DNA from: Zingiber officinale
Taxonomy: Eukaryota > Streptophyta > Magnoliopsida > Zingiberales > Zingiberaceae
Reading direction: 5' to 3'
Assembly: GCF_018446385.1 (NCBI RefSeq)
Contig: NC_056000.1
Location: 53,972,722 to 54,036,721 of the forward strand
DNA length: 64,000 nt
The number at the start of each line of letters is the position of its first letter. Positions within the stretch are counted from its first letter, which is position 1. A model generated the notes under the pieces. It saw nothing but the letters and a program-made list of their open reading frames with translations, was not told the DNA's origin and did not search any database. A program made the translations under genes and the position numbers. This document shows positions 13,901-22,282 of this stretch, piece after piece.

Positions 13901-16900
13901 ACCTTACTTGAGTGTTCTGTTTGCTTAGTATTCTACATCTTGTAAGTTCCCTACTTTGCGAAATATTAAGTGTGTGTTTGTGTGTTTTCTTGAAAATCCT
14001 GCGCGAATCTGTTTTGGTATGCCGGTTTGGTTTTATTCCTAGATATGATTCATTGGTGAAGGAAGTGTGTTATGATGTCTTATCTTTAAAATCCAGAGGC
14101 AGTTCTTGGAAGGATTTTTGATGCTCCAATTGTGTCCTTTGAAGCTGGTATGCTAGAGGAGTTTAGCCTATAGATGGTTCAATAAATTGCAAAATTTTCC
14201 AATCACTTAGGGTGTTCACCAAGATATAAATCTTTTAATGTCAGGTCTATTTATGAGGTTTTTGGCTTGCCCTGGTGGTGGCGATAGTCATCATTGATTC
14301 TATTAATAATAGGTGACTAATCATGTTGTTTCAATTTTGCGATGATAAATATAATGCTGTAGTTAGCGAAGTTTCTTTAGTAATCCTATCTTCCCCTTCA
14401 TGATGTCAACATAAATGAATCATTGTATTAGTTATTTTCGAACATCATATGAAGTTTATATAGTTTGAGAATTATCTTGAGATTGCATAACATTTTCCAA
14501 TGTCATAGTGTGTGGGGTAGTACAATTGACGGTAGGGAAATAGGACTCTCTAGTGTTTACCTAGCCATGACCTTTGATTTCCTACTATTGCTAGGCTTTA
14601 TGTTTTGTATAGTTGTTGAGGCTCCCTTAAGGCTGCCCACTTTTCTTGGTGTTTCAGTAATCATGAATAAAAAAAGTTCAAAGAATTCGATTCTGGATTC
14701 TCGTTTTATTTAATCAGATAACAGATTTACTCATCTAATAGTGATTCAAATCAGTTTTGTGTAGGTCTGGTAACTGATGGGGTTTTATATTTCAATGCTG
14801 CATATATAATTTGACATTTTTTTGCGAAACAGTTTCTGATGCTGCTGGAGAAGTTGTAGAAGTAGGTTCTGGGGTTAATTCCTTTAAGAAAGGGGACAAA
14901 GTTGTTGGTATGCTAAGCTTTCTAGTAAGTGCTTGATGTTCTTTCTTTGATGTAGAATTTTATTTGAGTGAAATAATTGTTACTAAGGCTTATGACTGTT
15001 TTAGTAAATCAAAAAAATCCAAATTCTCTGAGTGAAGCTCTTTCATATAATAAGAAATCTTGAGTCCTAATTATTTAGATTGACTGTGAATCTTTTGCCA
15101 TTATTGAATTTAATGTCAGGATATGTTGATAGTAATATTCATATCTTTGAAATTCCCTGTAATTATGTTGAATATAGTTTTTTTTTTGGTCTCTTCATTT
15201 TTCATTCATTCGACTCTAATCAATTTGGCTTTCTTATTTACATAAACTGTTGGTCATATTGGAACTCATCTATATCATCTTAATCTTTTTCCCTCTCATT
15301 TAATGAAAATTATAGTCTATCTTGAGGAATCATTGCTGGTATTGATGGATATAAAATGTAGATATTCATAGCATTTGATTGGCAGAATAGGTAAAATTGA
15401 AATCCTAGAAGAAGTTCAAAGAATGAGAATAAAATAATTCTATTTAATTTATGAGATCTAAAATTAAAAAACTAATGATGTCTGATAATAATATGTATTA
15501 TGCTTTATTAAATAGCAAGATTGTTTTAAATTCTTGGGTCTGAGAGGAAAAAGATAAGGGAAACTACCAATTCCTATCCATTCCATAAGAAAGGTCACAC
15601 AATCCTTCCTCTTTTCGTGCATAGAGGATTAGTGTAGTGTGTGGACTCGTTTGCTCCCTCCAAAAACTTATCCTCTCTAAAATGATCAAAACAAACCTTT
15701 TAATTAGTAAACCAAACGAATTTCTCCTTTGGTGTAAGCATTTAACAAAAAGGAGGCTAAATGACTACGGTCCAGATAAAATCCCATTTTGTTGAGCCTT
15801 TAACCGCAATTTAACATCCAAATAATGCTCAAAAGAATACAAAAAATAAAATTAAAAATACAATGCAAGCAATTTAATTTTTTTGCGAGAAGAAAACTTG
15901 AATAAGTAATGATGGAAAATTCTTGGAAAACACTCCCAATAGCTAAAAAAAAAGGGCAGCCCGGTGCATTAAGCTCCCGCCATGCGGGGTCCCGGGGAAG
16001 GATCCATTGTACGCAGCCTTACCCTGCTTTTTGCAAGAGGCTGTTTCCAAGATTCGAACCCGTGACCTTTTAGTCACATGGCAACAATTTTACCGTTGTG
16101 CCAAGGCCCCCCTTCCAAAACACTCCCAATAGCTAAACAACAATATTATGCATCCATGTCCTTTTATTACATTGATTTAACAAAACATTATTTTCTTATT
16201 TAAAACCCAGTACATGTAAGTTCAACGATATAGTAGTATAGTCCCCACAGGAGTGTCCAGTTGATTAGAGCGTGAAAGATTTATTATAATGGGGTAGAGA
16301 GCAATTCCCGTCGGGCGCATGCCATCAGGGAAAAAACTTCTTCCACCCTCTAACCACTTGACGGTTGGCTATAAGCTGGCCCTATGATTTATCTCCATTC
16401 ATATAACCTAGACAGGTTCTTGTCAAAATAACTTTCATTGTTTACTCCAATTTATCTTTTTGAATGTGGAACCTGTTTGACATCACATCAAAAAATTTCT
16501 AGGTGGCAGGGCAATGGGCAGTATGGGTTTCAAGTCCAAAACATGCAGATAGATTCGTTAGAATGAAAGTTTAGCTATGATCTGTCAATACTTTATAAAC
16601 AATGATTTAGCAATTAACCCCATGGTAATAATTATTTCCACTCAGCTGTGGAAATAATTGATTTTTCGCATACCTTAGCTGACCCCACCTTGTGGAATAT
16701 GGCTTGGTTGTTAATGTTGCATACCTGTGGGCACATATTAATGCATGAGGTGGTGATTGAATTCGTGAGACTCTGAGATTGCCTCCGAAAGTAGTGATTA
16801 TATTGTACTCAAGGATTTTTGTGGCAAAACCCATGATAACCCATTAAGTTATAAGGTGGCAATGAAATCAAAGGTAAAGACACAACTTACCTGACCAGCT

Positions 16901-18444
16901 AAGATGGAATCTTCTGTGAAATGACCTTCTTCCAACCCCCAACATTACACCAAGAAATATGTGACTGAAAACAGAAAATCTACTACTACTATTGATTACC
17001 TACTGAACTACTGGTCCTAACTACCCCACTAACTGCACAGACTCAAAAAAAAACACTGACAAAGAAAGAAAACTCTGGCAGTGATTCTTTTTGTCCAGGC
17101 TCTGAATAAATCTGTGCTAAAAATTTTGATTCAGACCAGTACCTATTATCAGAATAAGATTCTCCTCTTCACTACCTCCAGCATACCCTTTTACCCTATA
17201 TCAACTAACCGAATCATTTCTATAATCACCTTCCACTTAGAATGTGCCTTCACTGGTACTCTTGTTGTCCAACTCTCTATCAATTGACATTTCTGAATGC
17301 ATCTCTAGTCGACCTGCTTTATCCTCAAATAAACATTGGTTTCTTTCAATCAGAAATTATCCATATTGAGACTTAACACAGAATGTTCATCCTCCTGCTC
17401 CCCTTACTTTTCTGCATAGCACTCCCTATCAGAGATGATCATTCAAAAAACTGTTCAAGGCACATTTATTCTCCCATTCACAATTCTACTGATGATGATC
17501 AAGGTTGCAATACATTGTTAGTGTTGCAAAATTACACATCCACATTGTTTAATTCTGGAAATACTCTCTTGCTTCTAGATCTGTATCTGTATAATCGACA
17601 AACATATCCATATCTTCTTAACCTTCTTTGCTAGACCAAGCTCCATGTTTGATGTTGGTTTTGAGGGATAGGATATGTCAATATCACTTTTTCCTTCCTC
17701 GCCAATCTGTCATGCATGATTTATTCCTTCTATTGACTTTGATTTTTCTTATTACAGAATGGTGGTGGGCTTGCCGAGTTTGCTGTAACAACAATGGCTG
17801 CGATGGCCATTAGGCCGCCTGAGGTTTCACCATCCGAAGCTGCAGGCCTACCAATAGCAGGCCTGACTGCTCTCCAGTCACTGAAGGCTATTGGGATTAA
17901 ATTTGATACTCCCAACAATTCATCCAATATTCTGATAACAGCTGCCTCTGGTGGTGTGGGGCACTATGCTGTCCAGCTTGCCAAGTATGCAGGACTCCAT
18001 GTTACAGCAACATGTGGCGCTCGCAATATAGAACTGGTAAAGAGTCTAGGAGCAGATGAGGTGGTGGACTACAAGACTCCAGAGGGTGCGAAACTGAAGA
18101 GTCCATCAGACAAGAAGTATGACGGAGTCATCCATTGCGCCACCAATATTCCCTGGTCCACTTTTGAGCCCAACTTGAGCAGCAGTGGCAAGGTCATTGA
18201 TATAACTCCCAATTTTACAACTATTGCTGCTTCCATTCTGAAGAGGATCACATTTTCAAAGAAAAAGCTTATACCACTGATGTTGGTATCAAAGTCCGGT
18301 GAAATGGAATTCTTACTCAATTTGGTAAAGGAAGGTAAGCTCAAGACAGTTATAGACTCCGTATATCCATTAAGTAAAGCAGAAGAGGGCTGGGCCAAGA
18401 GCATCAGTGGTCATGCTACAGGGAAGATCATTATCGAAATATGA
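1994..18444 (+). CDS. ceQORH-like NADPH-dependent quinone/enone reductase, gene 1 (4 exons)
   Basis: Exons are 1994-2068, 2517-2658, 14833-14924 and 17758-18444, giving 331 aa, close to the roughly 330 aa of the family. All introns are GT-AG and the joins keep phase (0, 1, 0). Exon 1 has MKAVQYDSYGGG. Exon 2 has the GroES-like fold with NPVDWKIQKGM and RPFLPPRFPF. Exon 3 has DAAGEVVEVGSG. Exon 4 has the Rossmann nucleotide-binding motif AASGGVGHYAVQLAK, then TATCGARN, SLGADEVVDYKTP and the C-terminal GKIIIEI. The structural-zinc cysteine lobe is absent, as expected for the zinc-free quinone oxidoreductase branch. The Arabidopsis relative is an inner-envelope plastid protein without a cleaved transit peptide, and I see no obvious one here. 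Intron 2 is about 12.2 kb and carries the LTR foldback and the viral inverted repeat. Family assignment is strong; substrate and location are inference. Confidence 0.9.
2713..5617. mobile_element. LTR-derived foldback element in intron 2 of gene 1
   Basis: The insertion is flanked by the 5-bp duplication GGGAA (2708-2712 and 5618-5622), and genes 2 and 3 lack it. The left arm 2713-3802 and right arm 3834-4927 are inverted copies of about 1.09 kb around a 31-bp loop. Each arm begins, on its own strand, like a copia LTR (TGTTAGAAAATTT or TGTTGGAAAATTT). Each has a TATA box: TATATAAGG at 3227 on +, and a counterpart near 4411 on -. To the right lie a polypurine-tract-like TGTGGGAGAT just outside 4927 (minus strand) and a fragment of copia pol. 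The arms differ by substitutions and small indels, so they are old rather than an assembly mirror. Both outer ends read TGTT...AACA. Confidence 0.75.
4928..5600 (-). pseudogene. 3' end of a Ty1/copia polyprotein (RNase H tail)
   Basis: The minus strand reads SRHIRQRHNTIRQLLSMG, which is the conserved C-terminal RNase H signature of plant copia elements. After several breaks comes MSLMPLSTISVEDTQ, typical of the polyprotein tail. The polypurine tract and the start of the LTR (4927, minus) follow in the expected order. Everything upstream (gag, protease, integrase, most of reverse transcriptase) is missing. The 31-bp loop of the adjacent foldback repeats part of this coding stretch in the opposite orientation, so the element was rearranged before or during insertion. 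Confidence 0.65.
5939..5944 (-). promoter_or_regulatory. TATA box of the minus-strand pararetroviral copy
   Basis: The minus strand reads ctataagaagaactc, with TATAAG at this position. It lies about 430 bp past the end of the polyprotein frame and about 155 bp before the copy's end at the primer-binding site. That is where Caulimoviridae place the promoter of the pregenomic RNA. The equivalent site on the plus copy is identical over this core. Activity is not shown. Confidence 0.5.
6369..10155 (-). pseudogene. Badnavirus-like polyprotein remnant, minus copy
   Basis: One frame runs the whole length, broken by stops at 9924, 8796, 8295, 6903 and 6369 (the first four TGA, the last TAG) but with no frameshift that I can find. 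In order it shows a coat-protein-like region; a CCHC zinc knuckle CYLCGQEGHFAKDC (about 9165-9215); a second cysteine cluster with CTCC and CPDC (about 8800-8915), as in badnaviruses and tungroviruses; a coiled coil (about 8560-8720); the aspartic protease motif DTGATTCC (about 8425); reverse transcriptase with YINDILVFS (about 7400, canonical second residue changed); and RNase H to about 6600. There is no integrase, which separates it from Ty3/gypsy. The movement-protein region is missing. It cannot make a full protein. Confidence 0.8.
10156..13521 (+). pseudogene. Badnavirus-like polyprotein remnant, plus copy
   Basis: This is the inverted partner of the minus copy, with the same domain order and more decay. 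It has stops at 10222, 11272, 12361 and 12643. One base is lost near 11757, and about 14 bp are lost near 12205 at the start of the reverse-transcriptase core. The protease motif reads DTSATTCC, so the glycine of the catalytic DTG is lost. The reverse transcriptase here keeps YIDDILVFS. It starts further into the coat region than the minus copy. The damage differs from that in the minus copy, so the two copies decayed independently after the inversion formed. Confidence 0.8.
13242..13499 (+). CDS. 85-aa frame overlapping the viral polyprotein tail
   Basis: This frame starts at an ATG and overlaps the C-terminal end of the polyprotein frame in another phase. The product would be hydrophilic, rich in Gln, Glu and Pro, with a likely helical C-terminal third (EDLHQLEQRAAIQA). 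The equivalent stretch of the minus copy keeps the start codon but has an in-frame stop after LAEQYQW. Some badnaviruses and RTBV have small frames overlapping or following the polyprotein, so an accessory frame is possible. The polyprotein frame is open over the same bases, so this could equally be chance. I do not recognise the sequence. Confidence 0.3.
   Translation: MAGARPRQVSLGTTSTQGAREEAQPGGPGDVDQGPESPLDLAEQYQRESNKRHGRPVPLNEFHQISEDLHQLEQRAAIQAINTLQ
13861..13866 (+). promoter_or_regulatory. TATA box of the plus-strand pararetroviral copy
   Basis: TATAAG in tctataagaagaactc is the mirror of the site at 5939-5944. It lies about 155 bp before the copy ends at the primer-binding site. If active it would transcribe rightwards, on the same strand as gene 1, into intron 2 and exon 3. 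Confidence 0.5.
15947..16116 (-). mobile_element. Au-type SINE in intron 3 of gene 1
   Basis: A tRNA-derived SINE on the minus strand. It has the A-box-like region ggcacaacggtaaaattg, the B-box region gggttcgaatctt, a conserved tail with agcccggtgca on the + strand, and a terminal T run. It is flanked by a perfect 20-bp duplication (15927-15946 and 16117-16136). Introns 3 of genes 2 and 3 have the unoccupied site. The family is the Au SINE widespread in angiosperms; I name it from its characteristic sequence. Confidence 0.85.
16238..16410. repeat. Unclassified dispersed repeat, copy in gene 1
   Basis: About 170 bp, absent from the same place in genes 2 and 3 (near 37690 and 49945). It shares marker phrases with other places in the window: a gagcaattc or gatcaattc block, ccacttgacggttggctataagctg, and a sentence-like order of short motifs. 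Relatives lie at about 45880-46060, 54520-54650 and twice at 59940-60480. Presence or absence between paralogues shows it moved. I see no coding frame or clear terminal repeat, so the class is unknown. Confidence 0.55.
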
Positions 18445-18590
18445 ACCAGTTATCAGTTACCATTCTGCTCAACTATATACATGTATCTATCTTTGCTCTG
18501 GTCTTTGTATATGGCTATGCATTAGTACTTTGCGAATGATGTTTATTCAGGCTGTCTAGTATACAGGACACTCATTTCGTTCTTCCTCTT

Positions 18591-18596
18591 AATAAA
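18591..18596 (+). promoter_or_regulatory. Polyadenylation signal of gene 1
   Basis: AATAAA about 150 bp after the stop codon, inside ctcttaataaaacta. The same block follows genes 2 (39926) and 3 (52348), the best support for a shared 3' end. The cleavage site is not known. Confidence 0.5.
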
Positions 18597-19354
18597 ACTA
18601 CAAATGGATGCTGTGGCAAAGTAGCTAATACTTCTTTCAACTCATCAAAGTTATGTTGCTTAGTATTCAGTTTCCTGCTCAAATATTTTAGGATTTAAAA
18701 GAACGAGTCAGCATTCCCAGCCCAATTGTTGCATTGCACCCATTGTATCTTTGCATCCCGGTCATTGATTAGCGGCCTCATGTCTAGAACAGCTCAAACT
18801 TTTTCAAACGCTTTGCACCTTCCCTGGTGCACTATGAAATAAAATGTAGTATGAACCTGAACTGGCTAAAATGATCCACATAATCTGATCTTTCTTATTG
18901 CATATTGCATATGCAACAAATGATGTGGTCCTTGACTTTTGAGTACTTGATAGTGATTTCCTTGGGTGTTTCCTTAATTCCTCTCTTGGATGCTTCTTTG
19001 GTCCTATCCTTCTTCATGTATGGACATCTACTCTTACAACATCCTTTTTCTTAATTAACTCCAAAACATTTGACATCATCTTTATTATTGAAGTTAGGTA
19101 TAGCTTTCGATGTTGACATTGTGGTGCTTGAAGGATGAAATCCCTCTTCAAATTTGGGTTGTGTCTCACATCACTAGGTGTTTTGGCAACTTCATCAGCT
19201 TTCCTGATTTTGACTGTACCAATATCAACTATTTTACAAGATGGCATTATTTTCCATCAACATAGCACCTATAGTCATATACTTTCATAGGTTGAAAAAA
19301 ACATATGAAATGGTACAATCATAATTAAGGTTTGGGGACACCATTAGAGAAGTT

Positions 19355-19590
19355 CTCTATCACTGTGATCTTCCATAACATCTGCTTCTTCCTGTTGTAT
19401 CTTATAGTATTCAAATTCCATGTGCCCTTTTTTCTTATAGAATCTATCAACTTTATCTCTATCACTGTGATCTTCCATAACATCTGCTTCTTCCTGTTGT
19501 ATCTTATAGTATTCAAATTCCATGTGCCCTTTTTTCTTATAGAATCTATCAACTTTATCTCTATCACTATATTCAAATTCCATGTGCCTC
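19355..19590. repeat. 102-bp tandem repeat, 2.3 copies
   Basis: Two near-identical 102-bp units start at 19355 and 19457, with a partial third from 19559. Because 102 is a multiple of three, any open frame repeats as a 34-residue unit. On the minus strand this gives a charged segment containing DKVDRFYKKKGHMEFEYY. No flanking domain supports a gene. Confidence 0.85.
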
Positions 19591-19827
19591 ATATATCCGA
19601 TCTTGTCACCTTCTCCTTTGAGAATAGTCTCTCTTAAACCTCAGGGTAAGACTATCATGATTGTATAAAACTCTAAAAAGTTATTAAAAAAAAATCAAGG
19701 AACATAATAGAATTAATCCTAAATAGTCTCCATATACTTAATCTCTATTTATGTCATTTTAATACACTTAGAATTTATGATCTTTAGCTAAAAATATTTG
19801 ATAGTGATTAATCGAAAGGATCAGTTT

Positions 19828-19910
19828 GATGCAACGGTAAAATTATTGTCAAACTTAGATGACTCACAGCTCTTGTAAAGTAAAGTAAAACTTCGTATAA
19901 TAAATTCTTT
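19828..19910 (+). mobile_element. Degenerate Au SINE fragment
   Basis: The phrases gatgcaacggtaaaattatt and ctcttgtaaagtaaagtaaa lie in the same order and similar spacing as gcgcaacggtaaagttgtt and ctcttgcaaaaagcagg in the intact SINE at 35933. The B box is eroded and no flanking duplication is visible. Confidence 0.4.
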
Positions 19911-20309
19911 TTCGAGATCATGTATTGACGGAAGTTTTGTACATAGATGAACTATCCTTTTAGTGATTAATTGATTGGATTTGAATCTTGTTGAGTAGTA
20001 TCACTTCTAATCGACTAATCAATCAATTGTTAATAGTTAAGCACTTTTAGTTTAAAAAAAAATGCTTAACCACTCTGGTGATTTTGGAGTCATACCAGAT
20101 TGGACCATTACACCATGACTTTCCCCTCTATCATTTTTCCAAAATTTAAATCTTTTAGAAAAATCAAACATTTGACAAAAATTACTTATAATTATAGATC
20201 GACTCAGAATCTAACAAAATTAATGGGTACAAACTCAAAAACTCACAACTACAATAATTGGATTTTAGATTTATAGAGCAATCAAACATTATTTGATAAT
20301 TTTAAATAG

Positions 20310-20312
<3 letters not shown>

Positions 20313-20382
<70 letters not shown>
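20313..20382. repeat. (TA)35 microsatellite
   Basis: An uninterrupted TA dinucleotide run of 70 bp in AT-rich spacer. It is likely to vary in length between individuals and could form a cruciform. Confidence 0.95.
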
Positions 20383-20384
<2 letters not shown>

Positions 20385-20713
20385 CTGGAGTAATTCGAAA
20401 AGTATAATAATATCAATTATAAGGTATTTTTTATCATCAAATATTTTTTAATTAAAAATATTTAAAAATTATTAATCAATTGAGGTCACTATCAAAAGAT
20501 AATATTGTTTATCTCAATCCGTATTATTGGTCTTACACTAAAATATAAATAGATAAATAATTTAAATATTTTATTATAATACACCCTTTACCTTTATATA
20601 GAAGAGATCAACTATCTAACAAAGTATTTTGTATTCATTAAAAACTAATTTTAAAATTTATTAAAATAAATGCTCACATAAAATTGAGGTCGCTATCAAT
20701 TTCAATTGGTGTC

Positions 20714-21354
20714 TGATCCTGTCCGAATCAGGAGTCAACGGATGTTGGGGATGTGGCGCTCCCTGTTGGATCCTCGAGTGCTCCGGCGAACCTGCAACAA
20801 AACCGAGCCGGGGGGGTGTCCCGGCGACGGCCCTCCGACGCTCAAGTTAGGCGAAGGAATAAGAAAGTGGCTTAGAAAATGTAGACTTGCGTACCTCCGG
20901 TTGAAGAAGTGGAGGCCTTATATAGACCTCTCGAAGGAGCCTGGGCACACCAATTGAAGCAATCACCTGCTTTCGACCATACCTAGGTGTGGGCCTGTCA
21001 GAAGGGCATCCATAAGACCATACTGCTACTGTATCAACCTTTCCGTGACGTGATGGTGGGGCATTTAATAGTGTCATCTTGCGTACAGTCTAATCATCAT
21101 GCCTTTGCTGACATACCATATCCCGAGCCAAGCGAATAGGCCGCTCGGCTAACCACTGTTCCTTCGCCACGATTCCGGCCGAGCGGACACCTCCGCTCGG
21201 CCATTCGATTCCGGCCGAGCGGACACCTCCGCTCGGCCATTTGGCTCCGGTTCTTCTGCTTTGGCGTCGGAAACCCAAACCTTTGGCTGGGTAATCTCTG
21301 ATTCCGCTCGGACGGGACCCCATCTGTGGGTCCCCCATTCTTACCGCCGGATCA
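20714..21354 (-). repeat. 3' LTR of the gypsy element (641 bp)
   Basis: It starts TGATCC and ends GGATCA on the + strand, so it is terminally inverted. It contains gcttatatagacc-like promoter sequence near 20917 (TATA on the minus strand) and paired ccgagcggacacctccgctcgg palindromes. The polypurine tract abuts it. Confidence 0.92.
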
Positions 21355-21368
21355 CTTGCCTCCCCTTC
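21355..21368 (-). promoter_or_regulatory. Polypurine tract of the gypsy element
   Basis: The minus strand reads GAAGGGGAGGCAAG directly before the 3' LTR, the plus-strand primer site expected there. Confidence 0.75.
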
Positions 21369-21699
21369 AAGTCTAGTCGAAGGAGGCAGTGAGTCCGACT
21401 GACTGGACTGTGTGTCCAAGCGGGCGGTCGTCGCCTTATCGCTGCTGCTGATATCCCTTGAGCCGTTCGGCCCTCATATGATCCGGCGGTTTTCCGCTCT
21501 ACCGATCATCTGAAATTGAAGGCCGTGGTTTTCCGCTCTATATGGCTGAAATTGAAGTCATGGAGTGCTGATATCCCTTGATCCGGCGGTTTTCCGCTCG
21601 GTTTTTATAGACGCCGGCTCGTCTCTACGGTTTAGCGTCTGGGCTAGACGATCTTCCGCTCGGAGGGTTTATAGGCGCCGAACCGTCTCGATTTTTAAC

Positions 21700-21951
21700 G
21701 ACGGAGCTCGTCGGCGCGGATATTTATAGCCGGTCGGCGCGGCTCTCGATCTTTAACGACGGAGCTCGTCGGCGCGGATATTTATAGCCGGTCGGCGCGG
21801 CTCTCGATCTTTAACGACGGAGCTCGTTGGCGCGGATATTTATAGCCGGTCGGCGCGGTTCTCGATCTTTAACGACGGAGCTCGTCGGCGCGGATATTTA
21901 TAGCCGGTCGGCGCGGCTCTCGATCTTTAACGACGGAGCTCGTCGGGCTTT
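21700..21951. repeat. 58-bp tandem repeat in the gypsy 3' region
   Basis: Units start at 21700, 21758, 21816 and 21874, with a partial unit at 21932. Each carries gacggagctcgtcggcgcgg followed by atatttatagccggtcgg. They lie in the roughly 930 bp of non-coding DNA between pol and the 3' LTR. A second, longer pair of repeats occurs at about 21990-22170 (gctgagcagctcggggcctt). Tandem arrays next to the 3' LTR are common in Tat elements. Confidence 0.85.
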
Positions 21952-22282
21952 TAAGCCTAATTCGGACAACGTTTACCTGGCCGAACGGCACAGGGTCTTC
22001 GGAATTGAGCCTTTGGCTCGTACAATATACCTCCGGCTGAGCAGCTCGGGGCCTTCTTAGTCGAGCGCTTGGCTCCGATAATTTACCTCCGGACGAGCAG
22101 CACGGGGCCTTCGGAATTGAGCCTTTGGCTCGTACAATATACCTCCGGCTGAGCAGCTCGGGGCCTTCGTATAACCAACCGTTCGGTTATGAACACAGAA
22201 TGCCTTGGGAATAATTTGTTTCCTGCGATAAAAGGAATACAGCTATTTTGAATTTACACAAAATAGAGCAAAAGCATACCTC

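Larger units (their letters stand above)
5784..14020. repeat. Head-to-head endogenous pararetrovirus pair (long inverted repeat)
   Basis: Two badnavirus-like copies lie 5' end to 5' end. The minus copy spans 5784 to about 10155 and the plus copy about 10156-14020. The arms are about 3.87 kb each, and about 490 bp of minus-copy-only sequence forms the spacer. At the inner junction the two copies share the short motif gcttatag. Both outer ends stop within TTTTGGTAT, the start of the tRNA-Met primer-binding site. Genes 2 and 3 lack the insertion: at 35472-35490 gene 2 runs straight through the site. I see no clear target-site duplication, which fits illegitimate recombination rather than an integrase. 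Both copies have independent stops and indels. Confidence 0.8.
18445..20708. other. 3' flank and spacer of unit 1
   Basis: The 3' UTR-like part is conserved after genes 2 (39707-40200) and 3 (52138-52680). Further right, 18890-20700 is related to 45319-46290, the remainder of the spacer after gene 2. This shows that the duplicated unit includes about 2 kb downstream of the gene. Minus-strand frames at about 19014-19247 look weakly protein-like, but they are broken in the second copy and I recognise nothing. Confidence 0.5.

Noticed and set aside
5784-14020. Ty3/gypsy retrotransposon as the source of the RT frames
   Set aside because: There is no integrase and no LTRs. A second cysteine cluster and a promoter plus primer site directly after RNase H point to a pararetrovirus instead.
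14833-18444. Separate truncated gene starting at the ATG at 17794
   Set aside because: The upstream sequence from 17758 is a clean exon start, and exons 1-3 join in phase to give the full family length.
21827-22060. 77-codon frame in the gypsy element
   Set aside because: It reads through the 58-bp tandem repeats of the 3' non-coding region, and its repeated peptide only mirrors the DNA repeat.
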